This document shows positions 24,008 through 32,974 of a DNA stretch of 64,000 bases, piece after piece. Each line of letters starts with the position of its first letter. Position 1 is the stretch's first letter. The notes below the pieces were generated by a model. That model was not told the DNA's origin. It did no database searches and worked only from the letters and a program-made list of their open reading frames with translations. Source of the DNA: Streptomyces fuscichromogenes (GTDB taxonomy: Bacteria; Actinomycetota; Actinomycetes; Streptomycetales; Streptomycetaceae); contig NZ_BMML01000006.1 in assembly GCF_014645815.1 (NCBI RefSeq), positions 232,587 to 296,586 of the forward strand, read 5' to 3'. The translations under genes and the position numbers were made by a program.

Positions 24008-24709
24008 GTGCGCGTACTTCTGGTGGAAGACGACGAGCCGGTCGCCGAATCCCTGCGGCGCGGCCTGCGACGGTACGGCTTCGAGGTCGAGTGGGTGACG
24101 ACGGGCGCCGCCGCGCTCGCCCACTCCGCCCCCTGCGACCTGGTCCTCCTCGACCTCGGCCTGCCCGACACGGACGGCCTGGACGTGTGCCGGGCACTCC
24201 GCCGGCGCGGCGACCTGCCGATCATCGTGATCAGCGCGCGCAGCGACGAGACGGACCGGGTGGTCGGCCTGGAGCTGGGCGCGGACGACTACGTCTCCAA
24301 GCCGTTCGGGGTCCGCGAGGTGATCGCCCGGATCAGGGCGGTGCTGCGCCGGACGCAGCCCCGGCCGCCGGACGCCGGCCCCGACCGTTACGGCTCCCGC
24401 CTCACCGTGGACCGCAAGGCGGCCCGGGTCCGCGTGGACGGCGCCGAGGTCGCGCTGGCCCCCAAGGAGTACGACCTGCTGGCCTTCCTCACCGAGGAGC
24501 CGGGCGCGCTGATGTCGCGCGAGCAGATCATGGAGGCGGTCTGGGACGCCAACTGGTTCGGCCCGACCAAGACCCTGGACGTCCATGTGGCCGCCCTGCG
24601 CCGCAAACTCGCGGGCGCGATCACCATCGAGGCGGTCCGGGGCGTCGGCTTCCGCCTGGAGACAGCCGGGGGCGACGACGGCGACACCCGCGGCGCGGAC
24701 ACCTCGTGA
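24008..24709 (+). CDS. OmpR-family two-component response regulator
   Basis: This 233-residue regulator has a receiver domain with the acidic pocket (Asp8/Asp9), the phosphoacceptor Asp49 (LLDLGLPDTDG) and Lys98 (YVSKPFG). A C-terminal winged helix (about 140-225; EYDLLAFLTEEPGALMSREQ, KTLDVHVAALRRKL) completes the OmpR/PhoB architecture. It is coupled to the sensor kinase by a GTGA overlap. A GTG at 23999 is an alternative start three codons earlier. The signal and target genes are not evident. Confidence 0.93.
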   Translation: MRVLLVEDDEPVAESLRRGLRRYGFEVEWVTTGAAALAHSAPCDLVLLDLGLPDTDGLDVCRALRRRGDLPIIVISARSDETDRVVGLELGADDYVSKPFGVREVIARIRAVLRRTQPRPPDAGPDRYGSRLTVDRKAARVRVDGAEVALAPKEYDLLAFLTEEPGALMSREQIMEAVWDANWFGPTKTLDVHVAALRRKLAGAITIEAVRGVGFRLETAGGDDGDTRGADTS

Positions 24710-26058
24710 ACCGCCAGCTCATCCGCAGCTACATCCTGCTGGTCGCGGTCGCCATCCTGCTCTTCACGGTCCCCGTCGCCTTCACCCTCACCAAGCAGCT
24801 GCGCGACGACACGGAACTCTCCGTCCTGCGCGAGGCCAAGACCATGGCACTGCTGCTGGGCGGCAGCGACAGCGTCTCCTGCGAGGCGCTGACCGAGGTC
24901 GCGAAGGCGTACGACCGCGAGTCGCCCGGCACGGTCCAGGCGACCCCCACCCCCGCCTGCACCCCGGACCTGCCGGAGCCCGCCGCCGACCCGGCGCTGA
25001 CCCGGGCCGTGACCGACGACGAGCCGACCACCGACTGGGGCTCCGACTTCATCTGGGGCAGGCACCTCACCGTCACCGTCCCCGCCGAGGGCGACGCGGC
25101 CGTCCGCATCGTCTACTCCACCTCTGACATGACCACCCGGTTCTGGCAGATCTGGGGCTTCCGGGCCGGCCTGGCCGTGCTCGTCCTGGCGGCGGCCGCC
25201 GCGATCGGCGCGGTCGCGGCCCGCCGCATCACCCGTCCCCTGCGCGAACTCAACTCCATGGCCAGCAGGTTCGGCGACGGCGACCTCACCGCCCGCTCCC
25301 CCGTGACCGGCCCGGCCGAGACCCAGACCCTGGCCCGCACCCTCAACCAGGGCGCGGAGCGCCTGGACACCCTGGTCGCCTCGCAGCGCCGCTTCGTCGC
25401 CGACGCCTCGCACCAACTGCGCACCCCGCTCACGGCGTTGCGGCTGTCCCTGGACAACATCGCGGACGGCGTCGACGACGAGTCCGTCCGCGAGGACGTG
25501 GAACAGGCGACCGCGGAAGTGGTCCGGATGAGCCGCCTGGTCAGCGGTCTGCTGGTGCTGGCGCGCGCGGAGGCGAAGGTGACGGCGCCCGAACCGCTGC
25601 ACCTGCTGGACATCGTGGACGAACGCCTCGCGGTGTGGAGACCGGCCGCCGACGAGCGCGGAGTCCACATCGCGCTCAGGGGAGTCGCCGACGGCCGGCC
25701 GTCTGTGCTGGCCGGTCCCGGTCATCTGGACCAGGTGCTGGACAACGTGCTCTCCAACGCCCTGGAGGTGTCCCCGGACGGCGCCACGATCACCGTGCGC
25801 GTCGAGGCGTCGGCCGACGAGGTGGCGCTCTCCGTCCTGGACGAGGGCCCCGGCATGACGGACCAGGAGAAGTCCCGTGCCTTCGACCGCTTCTGGCGCG
25901 GCCAGGGCCTGACCGGCCGCTCCGGCTCGGGCCTCGGCCTGTCCGTGGTACGGCAGTTGCTGACGGACGACGGCGGCACGGTGACCCTGCGGGACGCGCC
26001 GGACGGCGGCCTGTGGGTGCGGATCAGCCTTCGGGCATCACCGAGGAGTGGTGGTTGA
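24706..26058 (+). CDS. Two-component sensor histidine kinase
   Basis: This 450-residue membrane kinase is the partner of the preceding regulator. It has a first helix at ~7-28, a periplasmic-type domain to ~145 containing two Cys (Cys59, Cys85), a second helix (LAVLVLAAAAAIGAVAA, ~155-172), HAMP, and HisKA with phosphoacceptor His236 in DASHQLRTPL. HATPase_c has LDNVLSNALEVS, DEGPGM and GSGLGLSVV boxes. The 3' end overlaps the convergent DUF4440-like gene by 35 bp. Confidence 0.93.
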   Translation: MNRQLIRSYILLVAVAILLFTVPVAFTLTKQLRDDTELSVLREAKTMALLLGGSDSVSCEALTEVAKAYDRESPGTVQATPTPACTPDLPEPAADPALTRAVTDDEPTTDWGSDFIWGRHLTVTVPAEGDAAVRIVYSTSDMTTRFWQIWGFRAGLAVLVLAAAAAIGAVAARRITRPLRELNSMASRFGDGDLTARSPVTGPAETQTLARTLNQGAERLDTLVASQRRFVADASHQLRTPLTALRLSLDNIADGVDDESVREDVEQATAEVVRMSRLVSGLLVLARAEAKVTAPEPLHLLDIVDERLAVWRPAADERGVHIALRGVADGRPSVLAGPGHLDQVLDNVLSNALEVSPDGATITVRVEASADEVALSVLDEGPGMTDQEKSRAFDRFWRGQGLTGRSGSGLGLSVVRQLLTDDGGTVTLRDAPDGGLWVRISLRASPRSGG

Positions 26059-26563
26059 CGATGAGCCACTTCCCGCCGCGCTTCTCGTACTCGTAGGTGT
26101 AGCGGGCCTCGACGACCCGCTCGGCGCCGGTCTTCGGGTCGGTCAGGGTGAACTCGTAGACGCCCGTGTCGATGGCGGAGTTGGTGTCGAGGACGTTGAC
26201 GATCGTCTCGACCTTCTTGCCGACCGGTTTGTTCTGCAGGAAGTGCTCGAAGTAGTCGACGATCTCCGCGTGGTTGGTCCGGATCTTGTTGCTCACGGTC
26301 GGGAGCAGCACCGCGTCCTTGGCGTACAGGTCGGCGACCTTCTCCGGGTCACCGGTCCGCAGAGCCGCGTTCCACTTGTCGAACAGTCCGGCGATCTGCT
26401 TCTTGCTGGGCTCGCGCGGCGGCTTGGTCCCACCGGCCTGGCTCACCCCCACGCTCACCGTGGCGGCGGTGGCGAGGGCGGAGGCGACGACGAAGGCGGC
26501 GCGTATGCGATTCTTCCGGCTCATCCGGTTCTCTCGGTTCATGACCCAAGACTCGCTTTCCAC
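26024..26563 (-). CDS. Secreted SnoaL/DUF4440-like (SgcJ/EcaC family) protein
   Basis: This protein of up to 179 residues has an N-terminal signal sequence (RIRAAFVVASALATAATVSVGVSQA) followed by a NTF2-like domain: IAGLFDKWNAALRTGDPEKVADLYAKDAVLLPT, HAEIVDYFEHFL, and the terminal GGKWLIVNHHSSVMP. NTF2-like proteins of the SgcJ/EcaC group are often annotated as oxidoreductases, but a catalytic role here is not demonstrable. The GTG at 26563 has GGGAG 7 nt upstream; ATGs at 26542 and 26524 would give a shorter, more typical signal peptide. It overlaps the 3' end of the kinase gene by 35 bp. Confidence 0.8.
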   Translation of the reverse strand: MESESWVMNRENRMSRKNRIRAAFVVASALATAATVSVGVSQAGGTKPPREPSKKQIAGLFDKWNAALRTGDPEKVADLYAKDAVLLPTVSNKIRTNHAEIVDYFEHFLQNKPVGKKVETIVNVLDTNSAIDTGVYEFTLTDPKTGAERVVEARYTYEYEKRGGKWLIVNHHSSVMPEG

Positions 26564-26619
26564 CGGTTAACTCCCGTCCAGCCGACGTACAACGGACGTG
26601 CAGGGTTGGTCCAATTCCC

Positions 26620-26787
26620 TCAGCCGCGCAGCAGACTCACCCCGGCACCCAGCGAGACGACCCCCATCCCGACGGCGGTCAGCACGCCCTGCGTGCCGTC
26701 GACGACGAAGGGCGCGGCGGCCGCGACGACGAGGTTGAAGAGGAAGAGGAACCACAGGACGGGACGGGAGGAGAGCAGCGGCTTCAT
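26620..26787 (-). CDS. Small two-helix membrane protein
   Basis: This 55-residue protein (MKPLLSSRPVLWFLFLFNLV, then AVGMGVVSLGAGVSLLRG) has two predicted membrane helices and no other domain. AAGGA with 7-nt spacing precedes the ATG, supporting translation. It is divergent from a TauE-type permease gene across a palindrome-rich region. Function unknown. Confidence 0.6.
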   Translation of the reverse strand: MKPLLSSRPVLWFLFLFNLVVAAAAPFVVDGTQGVLTAVGMGVVSLGAGVSLLRG

Positions 26788-26812
26788 GGCGGAATCCTTC
26801 GGTTTCGGGCTG

Positions 26813-26899
26813 GTTGACCTTGTGAGATCAACGATCCCGGCTCCCGGGATCCGGAACGAGGGAGCGCGCTCCCGAAGCGACGGTGTAGCCACTTACACC
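26813..26899. promoter_or_regulatory. Cluster of dyad-symmetric sequences in a divergent promoter region
   Basis: Four dyads lie in 87 bp. They are GTTGACC/GATCAAC (26813-26832, one mismatch); ATCCCGG-ctc-CCGGGAT (26834-26850, perfect); the 12-bp palindrome GGAGCGCGCTCC (26861-26872); and GGTGTA-N6-TACACC (26882-26899, perfect), which ends directly before the ATG at 26900. This suggests tight repression of the TauE gene and/or the small membrane protein gene. Confidence 0.65.
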
Positions 26900-27622
26900 A
26901 TGACGACGACGCTGATACCTCTGACCGGCATCGTGCTGCTGGGCGCGAGCGTGCAATGGCTGACCGGCATGGGCTTCGCGCTCGTCGCCGTACCGGCGCT
27001 GATCCTCCTCCTCGGCCCGGCCCAGGGAGTCGCCCTGGCGAACTGCGCGGCGGGCGCGATCAGCGTGGTCGGTCTGGCGGGCGGCCTGCGCCGGGTCCGG
27101 CTGGCCGCGATGGTCCCGCTGTGCGCGGCGGCGGCCTGCACGGTCCCGGCGGGCACCTGGCTGACGCATCGGCTCCCGCCGCCGTACCTCCTCCTGACCA
27201 TGGGCGCCCTGGTGACGGTGGCCGTCCTCCTGGTGATGCGCGGCGCCCGTCTGGCCGCCCTCGGCGGCCGGGGCGGCGCGCTCACGGCGGGCGCGGTGGG
27301 CGGCTTCATGAACTCGGCGGCGGGCGTGGGCGGCCCACCGGTCTCCCTCTACGCCCTCAACGCGGGCTGGACGGTACGGGAGTTCGTGCCCAACGCGCAG
27401 TTCTACGGCGTGGTCGTCAACGCGTTCTCGGTGACGGCGAACGGGATCCCGGCCCTGAGCGCGGCCGAGTGGACGGCGGTGGGTACGGCGATGGTGGCGG
27501 GCGGGGTGATCGGCACAGCGGTGGGCGACCGCCTCCCCGAACACCACGCCCGCCGCCTGGTCCTCCTGCTGGCCCTGACCGGCGGGGCGACGGCGGTGGC
27601 GAAGGGGGTGTGGGCGCTGTGA
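26900..27622 (+). CDS. TauE/SafE family permease
   Basis: This 240-residue polytopic protein has the family's duplicated Gly-rich entry loops: GIVLLGASVQWLTGMGFALV near the N-terminus and AGAVGGFMNSAAGVGGPPVSL at ~135. It is a shorter relative of the 1444-2385 permease. Presumed role: export of sulfite, sulfoacetate or similar organic anions. It has no clear Shine-Dalgarno sequence; instead a perfect dyad (GGTGTA-N6-TACACC) abuts the ATG. Confidence 0.87.
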   Translation: MTTTLIPLTGIVLLGASVQWLTGMGFALVAVPALILLLGPAQGVALANCAAGAISVVGLAGGLRRVRLAAMVPLCAAAACTVPAGTWLTHRLPPPYLLLTMGALVTVAVLLVMRGARLAALGGRGGALTAGAVGGFMNSAAGVGGPPVSLYALNAGWTVREFVPNAQFYGVVVNAFSVTANGIPALSAAEWTAVGTAMVAGGVIGTAVGDRLPEHHARRLVLLLALTGGATAVAKGVWAL

Positions 27623-27670
27623 CGGTGCCCGAGATCCGCTGTTCCCGGGCTGCCCACCAGATCAGGCCAG

Positions 27671-27676
27671 TACGGT
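27671..27676 (+). promoter_or_regulatory. Candidate -10 box (TACGGT)
   Basis: TACGGT lies 43 nt upstream of the ATG at 27719 of the giant HSP90-like gene and would give a short leader that contains the GGGGA ribosome binding site. No confident -35 element is visible. Confidence 0.3.
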
Positions 27677-27718
27677 GTGGACACAGGGGCGAGGGCGCAC
27701 AGACACGGGGATCCGACC

Positions 27719-30700
27719 ATGGCGGAACTGCTGGGGTACCGGAGGGCACTGGCCGAACTCATGGAGCTGGCCGGGCATCCCGAAGCCGCCTCCGTGCGCG
27801 CCGAGATGCGGCAGGACCTCACGCGGGCTCAGCGACCGCCGGCGGACAGCACGGTCGCGGACTGGATCGCCGGACGGGCGGTCCCCCGCCACAACGGCGA
27901 CCTGGACCTCCTCCTGTCCGCGGTCGAACGGATCGTGGCGGCGAACCCGCACGCCACGGCACCGTGCCTGCCCAGCCGCCGGCACTGGCACGACCTGGCC
28001 GGGCAGGCCCGCGAGTCACCTCCGGCGCCACCGGAGTGGCGCAAGGACGTCGTGGCGTCCCTGGCCTGGAAGCTGATCCCCCCGGACGACCAGGAGCGGA
28101 CCGAAGACCTCCGGCACGAGGCCGCGGAAGCCGCCGACCGGCTGGCCGGACTGTACGCGTCGGTGCGGCAGTTCCTCGCCGACGACCCCTGGCACGACGA
28201 GCACCTCCCCGGCAGGGTCGCACGCCGGGTCAATCACCTGGTCCATCTGCTCCAGAACGGCCGGGAGAGCCGCCTCACCCTGTCACCCGCCGAGGCGGCC
28301 CTGATCGCCCTGCTGCCGCTCGTCCACCACGTCCACCGGTCGCGCACCTCGGCCGGCCTGTCCCGGGTGGACCCGACCGACCTGGGCCGGCAGACTTCCG
28401 CGGGCCCTGAGCGGCAGATGTACGAAGTGCTGCTGCACGCCCATGAACGGCTGCTGCGCCGGGCCGAACTGGGCGTACTGAAGGACCGCCGGAGCGGGCA
28501 GCGCGAGATCGGCTGGTGGCTGTTCGAGCAGTGGACCGCGCGTCAGCCGGGGCGGCTGCGCGACCTCCTGTCGGACACCGGTGCGGGCCGGACCGGTCTG
28601 GGCGGCCTGCTGGATCCCGAGCTCCTGTCCAGACTGCTCGCGTCCGTCCACGCCAGGCCGAAGGAGCTCTTCGACACCGCCCGGCCCGAGCACCTGCGCG
28701 CCGACCCCTTCCAGCTCGACCTCGACGGACGCGACTTCCAGACCGTGCGGGAAAGGCTGGTGGGCCCGCTGTTCGCGGTGGCCCACGGCATGGCGATCGA
28801 GGTCACCCACCTGCCGTCGGTGATCGTCAGGCACGTGGGCATTCCCGACCCGCTGGACCCGGCCCGGCTGCTCACCACGGTGGACACCGCCTCCTGGCAG
28901 CCGCGCGGGGACGGGCTGGGCCTCAAGGCCGGCTGCGACCACCCCGCCGTCGTGGCCGCGCTCACCGAGCACACCGGCCGGCTGGAGTCGCTCCTGCGTG
29001 CCGTACGGCGCGGCGCCGACACCGCGCTGGACGGCCTCCCCGGCTACACGCACGCCGACGAGGTGCGCGAACAGGACGACCAGGGCCGTGCGGTGCCCGT
29101 CGACGGAGTGATCCGGTTCCGGCTCGACGAGGAACGCGTCCAGGAACTCCTGATGGGCGAGAACCTCTACCGCGACCGCTCCCTCGCCATCCGTGAGCTC
29201 TACCAGAACGCCCTGGACGCCTGCCGCTACCGGCGCGCCCGCGCCCAGTACCGCGACGGCTTCAGCGCCTACCAGGGCCGTATCGAGTTCGTGCAGGGCT
29301 ACGACGAGGACGAGGGCCGGCACTACCTGGAGTGCCGGGACAACGGCGTGGGCATGGACGAGCTCACCCTGTCGGAGGTCTTCGCACAGGCCGGGGTCCG
29401 CTTCACGGATCTCCCCCGCTTCCAGGAGGAGCGCCGGGAATGGCGGGCCCGGGGCATCACGGTCCATCCCAACAGCCGCTTCGGCATCGGCGTGCTGAGC
29501 TACTTCATGCTCGCCGACGAGGTCCGTGTGACGACCTGCCACATGGACGGCGCCGACGGCCGCCCCCGCGAACTCACCGTCCTGATCAGCGGGCCTGGCC
29601 ACTACTTCCGGGTGCGTCCCACCGGCCGCCCCGGCACCACCGGCACCACGGTCCGCCTCTACCTGCGCGACGGCGACAAGGCCCCCTCCTGCGTCTCCGA
29701 ACTCCGAAAGCGCCTGGGCATCGCCGAGTTCACCACCACGGCGACCCACGGCACCCAGACCGCGGAGTGGAAACCGGGTGTGCTGATGCGCCGCAAGCGC
29801 CAGCAGCTCCAGACACACGGTCTGGAAGCCGACGGCGAACTGGTCCCCGCGTCGGGCGGCGGCGAAGTCGTCTGGTGCGAGCTCGGCGGCGGCGTACTGG
29901 TCGACGGCATCTTCACCGAACCCCGGGTCCGCGACGGCGTACTGGCCGATCCGCAGGGCACCCGCCGGCTGCGGGGCGTCATCGTCAACCTGGTCGGGAG
30001 CGACCGGCCCAAGCGGCTCTCCGTCGACCGTACGGAGATCCTCGACGACGACATCTGCGCGACGGTGGAACGGCTCGTCAAAGCCGCGCTTCCGGCCCTG
30101 ACGGACTCCGGGGAGCGCCTGCTGACCACCCGATGGCTGTCCGAGGTCGCGAACGAGAGCCCCCTGCTCGCGGACCTGGTGACGGAGGCCGCGGCGGCCG
30201 CAGGCACCGAACTGGAGCTGGACGGCCGTCGCACGCCGGTCTCCGCCACCGGGTTCTTTCCCCCCGACCTCCGAATCGTCGGCCGGTCCGACAACACGTA
30301 CCGCGTGCCCAGGTCGAGACTGCCGGTCACCGATGTCAGCGGTGAACCGGACGGCACCACCCTTCTGTGGCGGCTGCTCGCCCACCGCCCCAACGCGGAC
30401 CTCGCCGCTCTGACCCTCCTCGTACCGGAGCTGGACCGGGTGGCGAGCGTCCTGCCCGCCCGTCCCTCGGACGTGTTCCTGCGGACCGAGTCGCACGGTT
30501 TCTCGTCGGGAGGTCTGAGTTGGTCGTCCTACAGCGGTACGGCGCAGAAGTCCACGCCAGGGCACGCCCTCACCGTCGCCCAGCTCACCGGAGTGCCCTA
30601 CAGCGGCGTCCTGGCCCGCATGAGGCAACTGGGGATGACGGCGCCCCCACCGCCCGAAGGGCGACCGTCCATCGACGCGGTCAACTTCGCGCTGCTCGGT

Positions 30701-32299
30701 AACACCTTGAGCGAGACCGGATCCAGCTACAACAGGTGGCGCGACGTCAAGGAAGCGGTACCACCCGGCCATCTCGTCAGCGCCCACTTCGAACTGGACA
30801 TCAGTGTCTCCGAAGCGGCGGAACGGATGCGGTCGTTCGGGTTCACGGTCCCGGACCTGGGGCCGCAGGCGGATACACCGGACGACCGGACGCTGGGTCT
30901 CCTGCGCGACGAACGGTCCTTCGGTCAATGGCTCGGCATCGGCTCCCTCGTGCCCCCGGGTCATCTCGTGCGCGCCTCGCTGGAACTCGGCATGAGCGTC
31001 CGTGAGGCCGCCCGTCGGCTGCGGACGTACGGATTGCTCGTTCACGAACCCGACGACACGGCGAGCACCCCCGATGAGCACACGCTGCGACTGCTCTCCA
31101 CGGGGCTGACCGGCACCTGGTGGCTGGACACGCGCGACCCTGTTCCGATCGGCCACGTCTTCCACGCCGCCGCCACCTTCGACCGGCCCGTCCTTGACGT
31201 GGTGGATGAACTCACCTCGTACGGCTTCCTGTTCGACCTTGCTCCCGGCTTCGTATGGCCGACACTCGACCGGCTGAAGAAGGGCACGGACTACGGCTGG
31301 TCGGCGGCCAGCTGGGCTGCGCTGTATGCCGACGGAACCGTCCCGGGCGATCTGCTGGCGTATCTCTCGGCGGCCTCCGGGACACCGCTCCACGAAATCG
31401 CCGAGTGGACCGGCGCGTTGGGCCTGCGCCCTCCCGAGTCCCTGCCCCAGGAGGCGGAGGCCGCCGATGCCGAGATCCTCGGAACACGGTCCTACGAGGC
31501 ATCCGGCCACCGGATCGGAGCGGGCCGCGCGGTCTCCACGAACTTCGTGGCCGAGGCGGCTCTGCAGACGGGTCTTCCGCCGCGCGCCGTGGTGGCGAGA
31601 CTCCGCGCCTACGGTGTGCAAGCCCCGCCGGGCCCCTTCCCCGAGGCCGTCGAACCCACCGACCCGACCATCCTCGTCAGCGCCCTTCGGGAGCCGCTCC
31701 CGCCGGGCCGGCCGGTCTCCGTGCACCACGTGATTCAGGCGTCCCGTCAGCTGGGCACATCACCTCGGCAGGTGCTGGACCGACTGGCCGAGTACGGCTT
31801 CACCGCACCTGTTCTCCCGATGCCGGACAGCGTCGGAAGATTCGACCTGGAACTGCTCTTCACACGACCGACCATCATCGACGATGCCGATCATTTGAGG
31901 ATGGCGACGTTCACCCGGGACATGCTGCCCTGGGACGAGCCGGTTCCGGTCCATCACATCGTCAGGGCTGCCACATACCTGCGCATCGATCCGCACGAGG
32001 TCGCCGAACGGCTCGCCGCCTACGGATTCCGGCTTCCCGACACCGAACCGCACCAGCTGGACAGCGCCGATCTCGGCCTCTGCAACGGTGGTTCCCGGTC
32101 GGGTGAACCCGACTCGATCCTTCTCAGAGGGCCGATCAGGGATTTCCTGTACCTCGCGCACTCCACGACCATGCCGCCGGAAGAACTCGTCGCGCGGCTG
32201 AAGCGGCTGGGTGCCGACGTGCACCGCGTGGCCGACGAAGTCCGAGCGACGCTTCCCAAGGTCCCCGGCCTCGTCATGGCACCCGAGGCCGGGGAGTGA
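27719..32299 (+). CDS. Giant HSP90-like ATPase with N-terminal HTH-like region and C-terminal wHTH repeats
   Basis: This 1526-residue protein is unlike the house-keeping HtpG. Residues ~1-90 include a helix-turn-helix-like segment (STVADWIAGRAVPRHNGDLD) and ~95-480 are helical. A GHKL ATPase follows: N box ELYQNALDACRYR (493-505), G1 box DNGVGMD (541-547) and G2 box NSRFGIGVLSY (585-595). From ~945 to the end about nine divergent ~60-80-residue repeats recur around a HxV-x8-15-A-x6-LxxYG core (for example ERMRSFGFTVPD, RRLRTYGLLV, DRLAEYGFTAP, ERLAAYGFRLPD). ATG 27719 has GGGGA 7 nt upstream. Similar GHKL/wHTH-repeat proteins occur in NTP-dependent bacterial conflict systems. No effector gene is attached; the next gene is convergent. 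Confidence 0.8.
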   Translation: MAELLGYRRALAELMELAGHPEAASVRAEMRQDLTRAQRPPADSTVADWIAGRAVPRHNGDLDLLLSAVERIVAANPHATAPCLPSRRHWHDLAGQARESPPAPPEWRKDVVASLAWKLIPPDDQERTEDLRHEAAEAADRLAGLYASVRQFLADDPWHDEHLPGRVARRVNHLVHLLQNGRESRLTLSPAEAALIALLPLVHHVHRSRTSAGLSRVDPTDLGRQTSAGPERQMYEVLLHAHERLLRRAELGVLKDRRSGQREIGWWLFEQWTARQPGRLRDLLSDTGAGRTGLGGLLDPELLSRLLASVHARPKELFDTARPEHLRADPFQLDLDGRDFQTVRERLVGPLFAVAHGMAIEVTHLPSVIVRHVGIPDPLDPARLLTTVDTASWQPRGDGLGLKAGCDHPAVVAALTEHTGRLESLLRAVRRGADTALDGLPGYTHADEVREQDDQGRAVPVDGVIRFRLDEERVQELLMGENLYRDRSLAIRELYQNALDACRYRRARAQYRDGFSAYQGRIEFVQGYDEDEGRHYLECRDNGVGMDELTLSEVFAQAGVRFTDLPRFQEERREWRARGITVHPNSRFGIGVLSYFMLADEVRVTTCHMDGADGRPRELTVLISGPGHYFRVRPTGRPGTTGTTVRLYLRDGDKAPSCVSELRKRLGIAEFTTTATHGTQTAEWKPGVLMRRKRQQLQTHGLEADGELVPASGGGEVVWCELGGGVLVDGIFTEPRVRDGVLADPQGTRRLRGVIVNLVGSDRPKRLSVDRTEILDDDICATVERLVKAALPALTDSGERLLTTRWLSEVANESPLLADLVTEAAAAAGTELELDGRRTPVSATGFFPPDLRIVGRSDNTYRVPRSRLPVTDVSGEPDGTTLLWRLLAHRPNADLAALTLLVPELDRVASVLPARPSDVFLRTESHGFSSGGLSWSSYSGTAQKSTPGHALTVAQLTGVPYSGVLARMRQLGMTAPPPPEGRPSIDAVNFALLGNTLSETGSSYNRWRDVKEAVPPGHLVSAHFELDISVSEAAERMRSFGFTVPDLGPQADTPDDRTLGLLRDERSFGQWLGIGSLVPPGHLVRASLELGMSVREAARRLRTYGLLVHEPDDTASTPDEHTLRLLSTGLTGTWWLDTRDPVPIGHVFHAAATFDRPVLDVVDELTSYGFLFDLAPGFVWPTLDRLKKGTDYGWSAASWAALYADGTVPGDLLAYLSAASGTPLHEIAEWTGALGLRPPESLPQEAEAADAEILGTRSYEASGHRIGAGRAVSTNFVAEAALQTGLPPRAVVARLRAYGVQAPPGPFPEAVEPTDPTILVSALREPLPPGRPVSVHHVIQASRQLGTSPRQVLDRLAEYGFTAPVLPMPDSVGRFDLELLFTRPTIIDDADHLRMATFTRDMLPWDEPVPVHHIVRAATYLRIDPHEVAERLAAYGFRLPDTEPHQLDSADLGLCNGGSRSGEPDSILLRGPIRDFLYLAHSTTMPPEELVARLKRLGADVHRVADEVRATLPKVPGLVMAPEAGE

Positions 32300-32308
32300 A
32301 CCGGGGTG

Positions 32309-32974
32309 TTACCGCTCGGCCGGGCGCAGGCCCAGGGAGCCGCCGATCTCCTGTTCCATGACCTGGCCCGCCTCGAACTCCAGGGTCTCGTCGCCGATCG
32401 TGTCCTGGTCGGTGTCCAGGCCGTCCAGTTCCTCCAGGGGCTGGTTCAGGCGGACGTGGATCAGGACGGACTGGAGGGCGCGCAGGACCGCGGAAGCCGT
32501 GGGGCCCCAGTTGGAGAAGTAGGAGAACTGCCACCACCACAGGGCCTCCGTGGTGCGGCCCGCGCGGTAGTGGGCCATGCCGTGGCGGAGGTCGGTGATG
32601 ATGTCGGCCAGGTCGTCCGAGATACGGGCCGGGACGGGCGCCTTGCGCGGCTCGTAGGGGTCGAAGACCTCGGAGTAGACGTCGATCGGGTCCAGCAGGC
32701 GCGCGAAGTTCTCGCGGAGCTGGTCGACGTCCGGTTCCGGGCCCAGGTCCGGCTCGTAGCGCTCGTCGGGGACCATGTCCTCGTGCGCGCCGAGACGGCC
32801 GCCGGCCAGCAGGAGCTGGGAGACCTCCAGGAGGAGGAAGGGCACCGCCGAGTCCGGTTCGTCGCCCTTCGACACCTCCGTCACGGCCACCAGGAAGCTC
32901 TCCACCTGGTCCGCGATCTGGACCGCGAAGTCGTCCGGGTTCTGCGCGGTCGCGTGCAGCGTGGCGTCAGACAT
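32309..32974 (-). CDS. DUF5063-family protein
   Basis: This 221-residue soluble acidic protein (NPDDFAVQIADQVESFLVAV, LLEVSQLLLAGGRLG, LRHGMAHYRAGRTTEALWWWQFSYFSNWGPTASAVLRALQ) matches DUF5063, a conserved actinobacterial family that follows recR. Its ATG at 32974 overlaps the recR stop by 8 bp, so it is co-translated. Function unknown; the location suggests a role linked to recombination or simply shared expression. Confidence 0.85.
   Translation of the reverse strand: MSDATLHATAQNPDDFAVQIADQVESFLVAVTEVSKGDEPDSAVPFLLLEVSQLLLAGGRLGAHEDMVPDERYEPDLGPEPDVDQLRENFARLLDPIDVYSEVFDPYEPRKAPVPARISDDLADIITDLRHGMAHYRAGRTTEALWWWQFSYFSNWGPTASAVLRALQSVLIHVRLNQPLEELDGLDTDQDTIGDETLEFEAGQVMEQEIGGSLGLRPAER

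Noticed and set aside
28283..31729. 1148-codon open frame on the minus strand opposite the HSP90-like gene
   Set aside because: High GC makes long antisense frames common. Its translation is low-complexity (Gly/Arg/Val/Gln-rich) without motifs, and the plus-strand frame has an intact GHKL ATPase.
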